Part shown: piece by piece, positions 16,888 through 24,840 of the stretch
Layout: every line of letters starts with the position of its first letter
Position numbering within the stretch: position 1 is the stretch's first letter
Assembly (NCBI RefSeq): GCF_010894405.1
Contig: NZ_JAAIYA010000010.1
Location: 62,001-126,000 of the forward strand
Origin: Pyxidicoccus caerfyrddinensis
Lineage (GTDB): Bacteria; Myxococcota; Myxococcia; Myxococcales; Myxococcaceae
Reading direction: 5' to 3'
DNA length: 64,000 bases
The notes under the pieces: model-generated
Seen by the model: only the letters and a program-made list of their open reading frames with translations
The model's database searches: none
Told to the model about the DNA's origin: nothing
Program-made: the position numbers and the translations under genes

Positions 16888-17722
16888 AGCCGTTGCTGGT
16901 GCCCTGGGCACCGTAGGCATCCGTCACCGTGAGCTTCACGTTGGCGCCGTGCGCGTCCACGGTGACGAGCTGCACGCACAGGCCGAAGTCGAACGGGCCC
17001 AGCTTGAGGGGGCTCACGCCCCCGTTCAGCTTGTTGACGGTCAGCTCCACGCCGTCCTGGAAGTGCGCGGCGCGCGGCCCCATCGCGCGGACGGTGACGA
17101 GGAAGGGCACGCCCCGAGCCTGGTCTCCCAGCGTGTCCAGTTCGAAGCCGGTGATGTCTCCCGGGAGGATCGGGTCGTCGGGACCGGGCTCGCCGGGCGT
17201 CTTCACCCCCGCGTCCGGAGACGTGCCGCCATCCTCCAGCGAGCCGCCATCCAGCAGGACGACAGGGCCCGCATCCTCACCTTCGGGAATCTCCACCGTT
17301 CCCGCGTCGGTGACCTGCCGGCCGTCGTCCCAGGGGATGAGGCGGAGGACGGAGGACCGCGTCGACTCGCGTCCGTCGGACAGGGCGACACGGACGTCGT
17401 AGCTGCCCGTGTCGAGCGCCTCGGGCACGACCACGGTCAGGGTGCCGTCCTGCTCCACCCACTGCACCAGTGCCTCCTCGGAGCCAATCCACACCCGCGC
17501 GGCGTCGGTGCGCACCTGCTCGTCGCCGTAGTCCACGCGGACGGGAATCACCGCGTTGAGCGACACCCGGACGGGGCTGCGCAGCTCGACGGGGACCTCC
17601 CGCGGCACGGCGACCTGGTTGGGGGTGACGGAGAGGATGTCCGGGGCGGGCAACGACGTGCTGGAGTCGCAGGCGCAGAGCAGGGCGGCGACGAGCAGCG
17701 CGGTGACCCGGCCCAGGCTCAT
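16874..17722 (-). CDS. Lipoprotein with IPT/TIG-like Ig domain
   Basis: 282 residues from the ATG at 17722, whose first codon overlaps the stop of the upstream gene (ATGA). The N-terminus is a lipoprotein signal with lipobox LLCAC (MSLGRVTALLVAALLCACDS). Residues about 28-115 (PDILSVTPNQVAVPREVPVELR through SYDVRVALSDGRES) look like an IPT/TIG domain. A Gly/Asp/Pro-rich linker follows (GSLEDGGTSPDAGVKTPGEPG), then a C-terminal beta-rich domain (TLGDQARGVPFLVTVRAMGP through KLTVTDAYGAQGTSNGFKVQ). No enzyme motif is seen. It probably acts with its operon partner, a predicted outer-membrane protein. Confidence 0.75.
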   Translation of the reverse strand: MSLGRVTALLVAALLCACDSSTSLPAPDILSVTPNQVAVPREVPVELRSPVRVSLNAVIPVRVDYGDEQVRTDAARVWIGSEEALVQWVEQDGTLTVVVPEALDTGSYDVRVALSDGRESTRSSVLRLIPWDDGRQVTDAGTVEIPEGEDAGPVVLLDGGSLEDGGTSPDAGVKTPGEPGPDDPILPGDITGFELDTLGDQARGVPFLVTVRAMGPRAAHFQDGVELTVNKLNGGVSPLKLGPFDFGLCVQLVTVDAHGANVKLTVTDAYGAQGTSNGFKVQ

Positions 17723-19245
17723 GGCTCGAACCTCACGCCGAGGAGTCCGCTCAAGCCGCCGAGCTGCGCGTCCAGCCAGGGCGTGCGCGCAGGCGCCCAC
17801 GACCCACGCACCTCCGCCAGCGCGCTCCAGCGCCCGAGTCGGTACGCCCCCTGTACGGAGAGGAACCCCATCCCCGCCACCTTGCTCTCTTTCAGGTCTT
17901 CCTGGAAGTCACTGAGGAGCCGGTGCTGGAAAGGCAGCACTCCGCCCCCTGCTCGTCCGTGCAGGGAGAAGGCGGCACGCTGGAAAATCACACCGCGCAC
18001 CGAAGCGAGCACCGGCACCGCCAGCACGCGCGAGCGCACCGCGCCCAGCGAGTCCACGCGCCCGTCGAAGGTGGCGCTGCGCAGGCCTGCTTCGAGCTCG
18101 GCGGCGAAGCGGCCTCCCCACCATGGCGGCGACAGCGAGACGCCCACCGCGCCCGCGGGCCCCGTGTTCGCCCCGCTCGCGATGGCGCCACCCGCGAGCA
18201 CGAAGACGGAGGGCCGCCAGGGCCCCGTCACCGTGGGCGCGGGAGTCGGCGTCTCGGGCCGTGGCACCGGAGCGGGAGGAGGCACCACCACCGGCACGTG
18301 CGTCACCTCCGCCACCGTGCGCGCCTGGTCCTCGTACCCCTTGCGCCGCACCGTCACGGTGACGGCGGTGGCGTCTTGCGCGGGCCTGATGCGGTAGCGC
18401 AGCGGCGCGCCTTCCACGGCGGACAGCGCGGCTCCAGTGGCGGACAGCATCGGTTTGCCCGAGCGGTGGTCCTCTGAACCGGACCGCGTGGCTTCATCCG
18501 CTGTCGGCGTCGGTTCGCCCGCACGGCGGCCCGCCTCATCGGACAGCGTGGCGCCTTCGACGGTCAGCTCCAGCGCGTCCGCGCGCAGGCCCTCCTCCCC
18601 GGCGACGAGGAGCCAGCCGCCCTCGCGGAGGGGGAGGGGAGACGGCGTGAGGGCCGCGACGAGCGGCACTTCCTGCGGCGGGTCCAGGGGAATGGTCGCG
18701 CGCGTGCGCAGCGTCTCGCGCGTGGCCAGCACGCTCGCGGAGCGGACACCGGGAGGCACCTCCACCGGCACGCGGGCCCGGCCGCTGTCATCCGCCTGCA
18801 CGGGGCCGAAGCGCGTGCCGCCCACCTCCACCACCACGCTGGCACCTGCCGCGGTGGACACGTCCAGCTGGGTCTTGCCCAGCAGCGGAATGCGGACGAC
18901 GGCCTGGTCCAGTGGCTTCGCCTCGGAAGCGTCCGTGCCGCCCTCCAGCCAGAAGGTGAGCACGGCCACCAGCGGGTAGCGCACGGATGGGGGCGTCCAC
19001 TCGAAGGCGCGGACCTCGCCGCCTTCCATCCGCTCCCTGGCGAAGGTGCCGGAAGAGGCGGCGCCGCGCACGGGGCCGGAGCCCGCGGGGACGCGCACCT
19101 CCACCGTCACCCGCGTGTCCTGGCCCAGCACCACCCGCGCCGGCGTCCAGGACACCGTCACTCCGGGCGGGGCCGCCCACGCGAGCGGGGCGGCGAGGAG
19201 CAGCAGGAGGAGGGGGAGGGGACGCATGCTCACGGGACGTGGCAT
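17719..19245 (-). CDS. Secreted beta-domain protein with predicted C-terminal outer-membrane barrel
   Basis: 508 residues from the ATG at 19245; a start at 19227 (MRPLPLLLLLL) is equally good. There is a clear signal peptide ending PLAWAAPPG. Residues about 25-330 are Ig-like beta repeats (VTVSWTPARVVLGQDTRVTVEV; GGTRFGPVQADDSGRARVPV). A Pro-rich hinge follows (VPVVVPPPAPVPRPETPTPA). The last about 150 residues alternate aromatic/hydrophobic and polar residues and end GLLGVRFEP, which suggests a small outer-membrane barrel. No named family is recognised. It is the first gene of a two-gene operon with the IPT/TIG lipoprotein, with a 4-base overlap. Confidence 0.7.
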   Translation of the reverse strand: MPRPVSMRPLPLLLLLLAAPLAWAAPPGVTVSWTPARVVLGQDTRVTVEVRVPAGSGPVRGAASSGTFARERMEGGEVRAFEWTPPSVRYPLVAVLTFWLEGGTDASEAKPLDQAVVRIPLLGKTQLDVSTAAGASVVVEVGGTRFGPVQADDSGRARVPVEVPPGVRSASVLATRETLRTRATIPLDPPQEVPLVAALTPSPLPLREGGWLLVAGEEGLRADALELTVEGATLSDEAGRRAGEPTPTADEATRSGSEDHRSGKPMLSATGAALSAVEGAPLRYRIRPAQDATAVTVTVRRKGYEDQARTVAEVTHVPVVVPPPAPVPRPETPTPAPTVTGPWRPSVFVLAGGAIASGANTGPAGAVGVSLSPPWWGGRFAAELEAGLRSATFDGRVDSLGAVRSRVLAVPVLASVRGVIFQRAAFSLHGRAGGGVLPFQHRLLSDFQEDLKESKVAGMGFLSVQGAYRLGRWSALAEVRGSWAPARTPWLDAQLGGLSGLLGVRFEP

Positions 19246-19273
19246 CGACTTCACCCCCTCCTTCCCGACACGG

Positions 19274-19855
19274 TCAACCCTCGGTGGAGACCGGAGGCTC
19301 ACCCTCGGCCACGGGCTCGGCCGGGAGCTCGCTTCCCTGGGCAGGCTGGGGCTTGTCCGCCGGGCCGGTGGACCGGGCGTTGGGCGGGCTGAAGGCGGGC
19401 TTTTCGGCGGGGGCGCCGCCGCGACCGTGCACCAGCGTCTTGGTGTCGGTGCGGAAGGTGATGTCCACCTTGTCGCCGCGCACCGCCGTCACGAAGCCCG
19501 TGCCGAACGTCGGATGCTGGATGACCTGGTCCACCTGGTAGGTGTCCTTCGGGCTGTACTTCGGCGCGTTGGCCACGTCCTTGCCGGACAGCTGCTCCTC
19601 GAAGGAGATGATGACCTTCTCCGCCTTGGCGGCCGCCGCCGTCGCGGCCCGGGCCGCGCGCGCGGTGCCGCTGCTGGACGCGGACGGCCGGTCCGTGACG
19701 CCCGGAGCGGCGCGGTACACGTGGTCCCCGCCGCAGGTGTTGCAGCGCACCCGCGCAATCTTTGGCCCCACCATCGCCAGGATGGTGTGCGCGAGGGTGA
19801 GCTTGCAGCGGGTGCACTGAGCGTCCACCTCGCCGCCGACCTTTTGAGTTGCCAT
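19274..19855 (-). CDS. Zinc-ribbon protein with UvrD/PcrA-type Tudor-like domain
   Basis: 193 residues. The N-terminal zinc ribbon has two Cys pairs (CTRC at about 14-17 and CNTCGG at about 38-43). An Ala-rich linker leads to residues about 100-145, DQVIQHPTFGTGFVTAVRGD and KVDITFRTDTKTLVH. This matches the short Tudor-like fold at the C-terminus of UvrD/PcrA helicases (G-x-x-V-x-H-P-x-F-G-x-G), which in PcrA contacts RNA polymerase. The tail is acidic and Pro-rich. A role in binding RNA polymerase or nucleic acid is inference from that domain. It lies just upstream of, but not in an operon with, the surface-protein pair. Confidence 0.7.
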   Translation of the reverse strand: MATQKVGGEVDAQCTRCKLTLAHTILAMVGPKIARVRCNTCGGDHVYRAAPGVTDRPSASSSGTARAARAATAAAAKAEKVIISFEEQLSGKDVANAPKYSPKDTYQVDQVIQHPTFGTGFVTAVRGDKVDITFRTDTKTLVHGRGGAPAEKPAFSPPNARSTGPADKPQPAQGSELPAEPVAEGEPPVSTEG

Positions 19856-19899
19856 GTTCGTCTGTTTCTCGACCCGGACTGGAGACGCCGGGCGTGTGA

Positions 19900-19929
19900 T
19901 TGAAGATTAAGGGGCGCGGAACATAACGG
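19900..19929 (+). promoter_or_regulatory. Possible sigma-A promoter for the mla genes
   Basis: TTGAAG (19900-19905) followed after 18 bases by TAACGG (19924-19929), in a locally AT-richer stretch about 110 bases before the mlaE start. The -10 match is weak, so this is only a candidate. Confidence 0.3.
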
Positions 19930-20041
19930 CTTCACTCCGACGGGAGGAAGTGTCTTCGACGCCCGCCTCCTCTCCTGCCCCGGAGTCATCACTTCGCTTG
20001 CACCCAACGCCCGGTCAGTCAAGAGTAGGTTCCACACCGCA

Positions 20042-20857
20042 ATGACCACGCAGACCCCCAGCAGCCCGAACCGCGAGCCCGGATTCCTCCATCAGTCCGT
20101 GGCCAGCTTCGGCAAGGGCCTCATCGACGTCGTCAGCACCCTCGGGGGCGTGGCGACCCTGGGGTTGGACGTGTTCCGTTGGGCCGTCCGGCCTCCCTTC
20201 CGGCTGACCAACCTCTTCGCCCAATTGGACTTCGTGGGTGTGGGCTCCATCTTCATCGTGGGCCTGACGGGCACCTTCACCGGAATGGTGTTCGCCCTCC
20301 AGACGTCCACCGCCTTCGCGCTCTTCGACGCGGAGAGCCTCGTGGGCCCCACGGTGGCGCTGACGCTCACCCGCGAGCTGGCCGCCGTGTTCTCCGCGCT
20401 GATGGTGACGATGCGCGCCGGCTCCGCCATGTGCACCGAGCTGGGCACCATGCGCGTCACCGAGCAGGTGGACGCGCTGGAGACCATGGCCGTCAACCCG
20501 GTGCAGTACCTGCTCGTCCCCCGGGTGCTGGCCGGACTCTTCATGGTGCCCGCGCTCACCATGCTCTTCAACACCACGGGTATGGCGGGATCCTACCTCG
20601 TGGCGGTGGGCGCCCTGGGCATCTCCCCCGGCACCTTCCTGTCACGCACCCAGCAGTGGCTGGCGCCCGCGGACATCTACGAGGGCCTGGTGAAGGGGGC
20701 CGTGTTCGGCCTCGCCGTGGCGCTCATCTGCTGCTTCAAGGGCTACAACGCGTCCGGCGGCGCGAAGGGCGTGGGCCAAGCCACGACCGAGGCCATGGTG
20801 GCCAGCGCGCTGTCCATCTTCATCCTCGACTTCATCCTCGGCCTCATGTGGCACTGA
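20042..20857 (+). CDS. mlaE: MlaE-type ABC transporter permease
   Basis: 271 residues. MlaE is the inner-membrane permease of the MlaFEDB phospholipid transporter that works with MCE proteins to move lipids between inner and outer membranes. Family signatures are clear: LTGTFTGMVFALQTS, then LTRELAAVFSALMVTMRAG, SAMCTELGTMRVTEQVDALE, MAVNPVQYLLVPRVLAG. Five or six hydrophobic segments span the protein. Its stop overlaps the ATPase start (TGATG at 20855-20859), so the two are coupled. No STAS-domain MlaB gene is next to it. Confidence 0.92.
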   Translation: MTTQTPSSPNREPGFLHQSVASFGKGLIDVVSTLGGVATLGLDVFRWAVRPPFRLTNLFAQLDFVGVGSIFIVGLTGTFTGMVFALQTSTAFALFDAESLVGPTVALTLTRELAAVFSALMVTMRAGSAMCTELGTMRVTEQVDALETMAVNPVQYLLVPRVLAGLFMVPALTMLFNTTGMAGSYLVAVGALGISPGTFLSRTQQWLAPADIYEGLVKGAVFGLAVALICCFKGYNASGGAKGVGQATTEAMVASALSIFILDFILGLMWH

Positions 20858-21651
20858 TGGCGGCGCAAGAGTCCACCCGCGCGGGCTCCGGCCCCGCCGC
20901 GTCCACGACGCCGATGATCGAGATCGTGGACCTGCACAAGACCTTCGGCGAGACGAAGGTCCTCACCGGCATCAACCTCAAGGTGCCCGCCGGCAGTACG
21001 TGCGTCATCCTCGGTGGCTCCGGCTCCGGCAAGACGGTGCTGATGAAGCACATGATCGGCCTGCTCAAGCCGGACAGCGGCAAGGTCATCATCGACGGGG
21101 AGGACATCGTCCCCATGAGCGTGCGGGGCCTGCAGCAGGTCCGCAACAAGTTCGGCATGGTGTTCCAGGCCGCGGCCCTCTTCGACTCGATGACGGTTTT
21201 CGAGAACGTCGCCTTCCCCCTGCGCGAGCACACGAAGGACTCCGAGGACGTCATCCACCAGAAGGTGCGCGCGCGGCTGGATTTGATGGGCCTGAAGCCC
21301 GCGGTGGAGGACAAGTTCCCCGCGGACCTGTCCGGCGGCATGCGCAAGCGCGTGGGCCTGGCCCGCGCCACCATCCTGGGGCCGAAGATCGTCCTCTATG
21401 ACGAGCCCACCACCGGGCTGGATCCCATCACCACCGACTACGTGGACGACATGATCCTGGCCGCGCAGAAGGGGCTGGGCGTCACCAGCGTGGTCATCAG
21501 CCATGACATCGCCTCCGCCTTCAACGTGGCGGACCAGATCGCCTTCCTCTCCAAGGGCGTCATCGTGGAGAACGGACCTCCGGACCAGGTCCGCGAGTCC
21601 CAGCATCCCGCGGTGAAGGTCTTCCTCCAGACCTGGTTCGGAAAGAACTGA
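20857..21651 (+). CDS. mlaF: MlaF-type ABC transporter ATPase
   Basis: 264 residues from the ATG at 20857. It has Walker A GGSGSGKT, the Q-loop in FGMVFQAAALFDSMTVFENVAFPL, the ABC signature LSGGMRKRVGLARA, Walker B VLYDEPTTGLDP and the switch His in VISHDIASAF. The AALFDSMTVFENV and MRKRV forms are typical of MlaF/Ttg2A, the ATPase of MCE lipid transporters. An N-terminal extension of about 17 residues rich in Ala/Ser/Pro precedes the first strand. It energises MlaE and should couple to the MCE protein encoded 105 bases downstream. Confidence 0.92.
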   Translation: MAAQESTRAGSGPAASTTPMIEIVDLHKTFGETKVLTGINLKVPAGSTCVILGGSGSGKTVLMKHMIGLLKPDSGKVIIDGEDIVPMSVRGLQQVRNKFGMVFQAAALFDSMTVFENVAFPLREHTKDSEDVIHQKVRARLDLMGLKPAVEDKFPADLSGGMRKRVGLARATILGPKIVLYDEPTTGLDPITTDYVDDMILAAQKGLGVTSVVISHDIASAFNVADQIAFLSKGVIVENGPPDQVRESQHPAVKVFLQTWFGKN

Positions 21652-21694
21652 GCCGGGGTTCAGGTGGGAGGGCGGGGTGCCCCTGCGGAAAAGG

Positions 21695-21710
21695 TGGCAC
21701 TCCGAATGCA
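21695..21710 (+). promoter_or_regulatory. Probable sigma-54 promoter before mlaD
   Basis: TGGCACTCCGAATGCA places the invariant GG (-24) and GC (-12) at exact sigma-54 spacing. Against TGGCACG-N4-TTGC it differs only at the base after TGGCAC and at the first T of TTGC. It lies in the 105-base gap between mlaF and mlaD, 46 bases before the GTG start. This suggests that mlaD can be transcribed separately under an NtrC-type activator. No enhancer site was identified. Confidence 0.5.
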
Positions 21711-21756
21711 AAACGTTAGAGTCGCGCCCGGCCGGTAGCCCTCGGAGTCACATCAG

Positions 21757-23286
21757 GTGAAGAAGCTCGTCACGCCCTTCCGTGTTGGCCTCCTGGTCAT
21801 CGCCGCGGGTGCCTTTCTCGTCACCTTCGTCCTGTTCGCCCGCAAGGGAGGCTTGAGCGATAGCGAGTCCCTCGTCGTCTGGGCCTACTTCCGCGACGCC
21901 TCGGGCCTCGCGGTGCGCGGCCGGGTGCAGATCGCCGGCATCCCCGTCGGAGAAATCGACGCGATCACGCTGGAGGGCACGCGCGCCAAGGTGTTCCTGC
22001 GGATCCGCAAGGACGTGGACCTGCGCGAGGACGCCGTCGTCACCAAGCGCTCGGAGTCGCTGCTCGGTGACTACCTCCTGGACCTCAATCCCGGCACGGA
22101 GAACGCGCCGCCCATGGAGGACAACGGGCAGATCCGCCGCGTCATCGACACCGCCGGCATGGAGGCCGTGTTCGAGTCGCTGTCGCAGATCACCGCCGAC
22201 ATCCAGCAGGTGACGGGCTCGCTGCGCGAGGTGCTCGGCGGGGAGAAGGGCCAGGGCTCGCTCCAGCGAATCGTTGAGAACCTGGTGCGCCTGTCGGACT
22301 CGGTGGACGCCACGGTGCGCCGCAACGCGGACCGGCTGGACATCATCGTCGGCAACGTGGAGGGCATCTCCGAGGACGTGCGCAGCATCACCCAGAGCAA
22401 CTCCGCGGACGTGACACGCATCGTCGACAACATCGAGATGATCACCCGCGACGTGCGCGAGGTGCTCGCGAGCGTGAAGAACATCGTCGGCACCGGCGAG
22501 GGCGACGTGAAGGAGACCGTCGCCAGCCTGAAGGAGACGCTCAACAAGCTGGACGGCACGCTGGGCAATCTCGAGGAGATCACCCGCAAGGTGAAGGACG
22601 GGGAGGGCGCCGCGGGCGTGCTGCTGGCCGACGAGAGCGTGGGCCGCGAGGTGCGCGAGACGGTGCAGGACGTGGCCCGCTTCGCCGCCAAGCTCACCGA
22701 CCTCCAGACGGAGGTGGGCATCCAGTCCACCTACCTGGCCGCCCAGGGCCGCTCGAAGAACCTGCTGTCCCTGCGGCTCATCCCCAAGCCGGACAAGTAC
22801 TACCTGCTGGAGCTGGTGGACGACCCGCGCGGCACCGTGTCCACGCAGGTGGTGCAGACCAACCCGCCCTCCGAGGGCGACCCCGTCATCCAGACGCAGA
22901 AGGTGACGAAGGAGAGCCTGAAGATCAGCGCCCAGTTCGCCAAGCGCTGGTACTTCACCACCCTGCGCGTGGGCCTCATCGAGTCCACCGGCGGCGTGGG
23001 CGGTGACCTGCACTTCTTCGAGGACGCGCTGACGCTGAAGCTGGACGCCTTCAACTTCGCGGCGGACGAGCTGCGCTACCCCCGGCTGCGCGCCACCCTG
23101 CGGGCCCAGGCCTTCGACCACCTCTTCGTGGTGGCGGGCATGGACGACATCCTCAACGCCCAGCAGAGAGACCTGACGACGCAGCGGCTGATCGCCGGCC
23201 GGGACTTCTTCGTCGGTGGTGGCCTCTTCTTCACCGACGACGACCTGAAGGCCATCCTCACCGCCACGGGCGTGCCCACGCCTTGA
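21757..23286 (+). CDS. mlaD: MlaD-type MCE domain protein
   Basis: 509 residues from a GTG. One N-terminal membrane helix (about 8-30: RVGLLVIAAGAFLVTFVLFA) anchors it in the inner membrane. The single MCE domain (about 38-118) includes YFRDASGLAVRGRVQIAGIPVGEID and LLGDYLLDLNPG. A long helical region (about 130-330) has heptad-like repeats built around VDATVRRNADRLDIIVGNVE and VKETVASLKETLNKLDGTLG. MCE proteins form hexameric lipid-conducting rings or needles; the long coiled tail suggests a PqiB/YebT-like extended channel. The C-terminal about 170 residues are beta-rich. It is the substrate-binding partner of MlaEF upstream. Confidence 0.88.
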   Translation: MKKLVTPFRVGLLVIAAGAFLVTFVLFARKGGLSDSESLVVWAYFRDASGLAVRGRVQIAGIPVGEIDAITLEGTRAKVFLRIRKDVDLREDAVVTKRSESLLGDYLLDLNPGTENAPPMEDNGQIRRVIDTAGMEAVFESLSQITADIQQVTGSLREVLGGEKGQGSLQRIVENLVRLSDSVDATVRRNADRLDIIVGNVEGISEDVRSITQSNSADVTRIVDNIEMITRDVREVLASVKNIVGTGEGDVKETVASLKETLNKLDGTLGNLEEITRKVKDGEGAAGVLLADESVGREVRETVQDVARFAAKLTDLQTEVGIQSTYLAAQGRSKNLLSLRLIPKPDKYYLLELVDDPRGTVSTQVVQTNPPSEGDPVIQTQKVTKESLKISAQFAKRWYFTTLRVGLIESTGGVGGDLHFFEDALTLKLDAFNFAADELRYPRLRATLRAQAFDHLFVVAGMDDILNAQQRDLTTQRLIAGRDFFVGGGLFFTDDDLKAILTATGVPTP

Positions 23287-23335
23287 GCCTCGCGCCGCTG
23301 GCCCTCTGAGCCCGCGCCCTCCGTCCGTTCGACTC

Positions 23336-23364
23336 TTGACGGAAGGCGGGAAAACACGTACCCG
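23336..23364 (+). promoter_or_regulatory. Candidate sigma-A promoter before the PfkB gene
   Basis: TTGACG (23336-23341) and TACCCG (23359-23364) are separated by 17 bases, about 65 bases upstream of the ATG. The -35 is strong and the -10 weak. Confidence 0.35.
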
Positions 23365-23429
23365 GCTACGGCACGGGGTTCCCGGGGAGCGCCGTGCCCT
23401 TTCACGGCATTCACCCCCCAGGAAGCTCC

Positions 23430-24356
23430 ATGTCTCTGCTTGTCGTTGGCTCCGTCGCTCTGGACTCCGTGGAAACCCCCTTCGGGCACAAGGAGGACAT
23501 CCTCGGCGGCTCGGCCACCTACTTCTCCACGTCGGCCTCGTTCTTCACCCCAGCACGCGTGGTGGCGGTGGTGGGGGAGGACTTCCCCGAGGCGCACCTC
23601 AACTTCCTGCGCGGCCGGGGCATCGACCTGGAGGGGCTCACCCGCGAGTCCGGCCGCACGTTCCGCTGGAAGGGCCGCTACGGCTACGAGCTGAACGAGG
23701 CGCAGACGCTGGACACCCAGCTCAACGTCTTCCAGGCCTTCTCCCCGAAGCTGCCGGAGGCGTACCGGGACACGCCGTACGTCTTCCTCGGCAACATCCA
23801 CCCGGAGCTGCAGGCGCAGGTGCTGGACCAGGTGCGCGCCCCGAAGCTGGTGGCCGCGGACACGATGAACTTCTGGATCAACGGCAGTCGCGCGGCGCTG
23901 CTCAAGACGCTCAAGCGCGTCAACCTGCTCTTCGTCAACGACGCCGAGGCCCGGCAGCTGGCGGGGGAGCACAACGTGGTGAAGGCGGCCCGGGCCATTC
24001 TCGGCATGGGCCCCCAGCGCGTGGTCATCAAGCGCGGCGAGTACGGCGCGCTCCTCTTCGACCACGGGCACATCTTCGCCTGCCCGGCCTTCCCCCTGGC
24101 CGAGGTGTTCGACCCCACCGGCGCGGGTGACACCTTCGCGGGCGGCTTCATGGGCGCGCTCGCCACCTCGACGGGCAGCCTGGACGCGGGGGTGCTCCGC
24201 CGCGCCATGGTGATGGGCAGCGTCATGGCCTCCTTCACCGTGGAGAAGTTCAGCCTGGAGCGGCTGCGCGAAGTCACCCGGCCGGAGATCCACGCCCGCT
24301 TCGCCGAGTTCCGGCAGCTCACCCACTTCGACGACCTGGGACCGCTGGAGCGCTGA
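23430..24356 (+). CDS. PfkB family sugar/nucleoside kinase
   Basis: 308 residues from the ATG at 23430, with an AGGAAG Shine-Dalgarno. The ribokinase fold is clear: LLVVGSVALDSVETPFG at the start, the GGSATYFSTSAS glycine motif, and the C-terminal PfkB signature DPTGAGDTFAGGFMGAL with catalytic Asp. VNDAEARQLAGEHN and RVVIKRGEYGALLF are also typical. The start motif and the length resemble the ribokinase/adenosine-kinase-like branch, but the sugar or nucleoside accepted is not predictable. It appears to be a single-gene unit with its own promoter candidate and a hairpin after the stop. Confidence 0.88.
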   Translation: MSLLVVGSVALDSVETPFGHKEDILGGSATYFSTSASFFTPARVVAVVGEDFPEAHLNFLRGRGIDLEGLTRESGRTFRWKGRYGYELNEAQTLDTQLNVFQAFSPKLPEAYRDTPYVFLGNIHPELQAQVLDQVRAPKLVAADTMNFWINGSRAALLKTLKRVNLLFVNDAEARQLAGEHNVVKAARAILGMGPQRVVIKRGEYGALLFDHGHIFACPAFPLAEVFDPTGAGDTFAGGFMGALATSTGSLDAGVLRRAMVMGSVMASFTVEKFSLERLREVTRPEIHARFAEFRQLTHFDDLGPLER

Positions 24357-24369
24357 TCCGCAAGCCTCG

Positions 24370-24390
24370 GGGTGGGGGCTGCTCCCACCC
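24370..24390 (+). terminator. Short stem-loop after the PfkB gene
   Basis: GGGTGGG (24370-24376) pairs perfectly with CCCACCC (24384-24390) across a 7-base loop, 13 bases after the stop codon. There is no T tract, so termination is possible but not certain. Confidence 0.4.
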
Positions 24391-24396
24391 ACGAAC

Positions 24397-24426
24397 TTGA
24401 CGGTGGATTCATGCCGTCCGTAGGCT
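24397..24426 (+). promoter_or_regulatory. Candidate sigma-A promoter for the PilZ gene
   Basis: TTGACG (24397-24402), an 18-base spacer, then TAGGCT (24421-24426). Transcription would start about 24433, giving a short leader that contains the AGAAGGA ribosome-binding site of the PilZ gene. Confidence 0.5.
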
Positions 24427-24457
24427 GTGGTTCTGGGTGCCGGAAGAAGGACGCGGG

Positions 24458-24811
24458 TTGAGCGATAATCGAAAGCACACGCGGATCCCCACCCAGCTGC
24501 GGTGCTGGTGCGAGGGCGATAACGTCACGCTCTACGCGCGCATCACCAACCTGAGCGAGGGAGGCCTCTTCCTCCGGACGAGCACCCCCCTGGCTCGCGG
24601 CGCCCGAGCCGTTGTCCGCCTGACGCCTGGGGGAGATCCGGCGATCCACGCCCAGGCCACGGTGGTATGGCTGCGTGAGGAAGAAGAGCGGGCCTTCCCG
24701 CCCGGCATGGGGTTGCGCTTCGAGTCGCTCGACGGCGAAACCCTGGGACGGCTCCGGCAGATGATCTCTCAGCAGAAGCAGAACCAGGTGAAGGTCGGCT
24801 GGGCCGGCTGA
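24458..24811 (+). CDS. Single-domain PilZ protein (c-di-GMP receptor)
   Basis: 117 residues. I chose the TTG at 24458 because AGAAGGA sits 7 bases upstream; an in-frame GTG at 24437 would place the ribosome-binding site inside the gene. Both c-di-GMP-binding elements are present: RxxxR in NRKHTRIP near the N-terminus, and [DN]xSxxG as NLSEGGLFL about 30 residues later. The rest is the PilZ six-stranded barrel (RAVVRLTPGG, ATVVWLREEEE, GMGLRFESLDGE). As a stand-alone domain it probably acts as an adaptor that binds a partner when c-di-GMP rises. A predicted diguanylate cyclase is encoded 13 kb away in the same window. Confidence 0.85.
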   Translation: MSDNRKHTRIPTQLRCWCEGDNVTLYARITNLSEGGLFLRTSTPLARGARAVVRLTPGGDPAIHAQATVVWLREEEERAFPPGMGLRFESLDGETLGRLRQMISQQKQNQVKVGWAG

Positions 24812-24840
24812 GCCTGACCCGGTCCCCCACCGAGGCCCCC

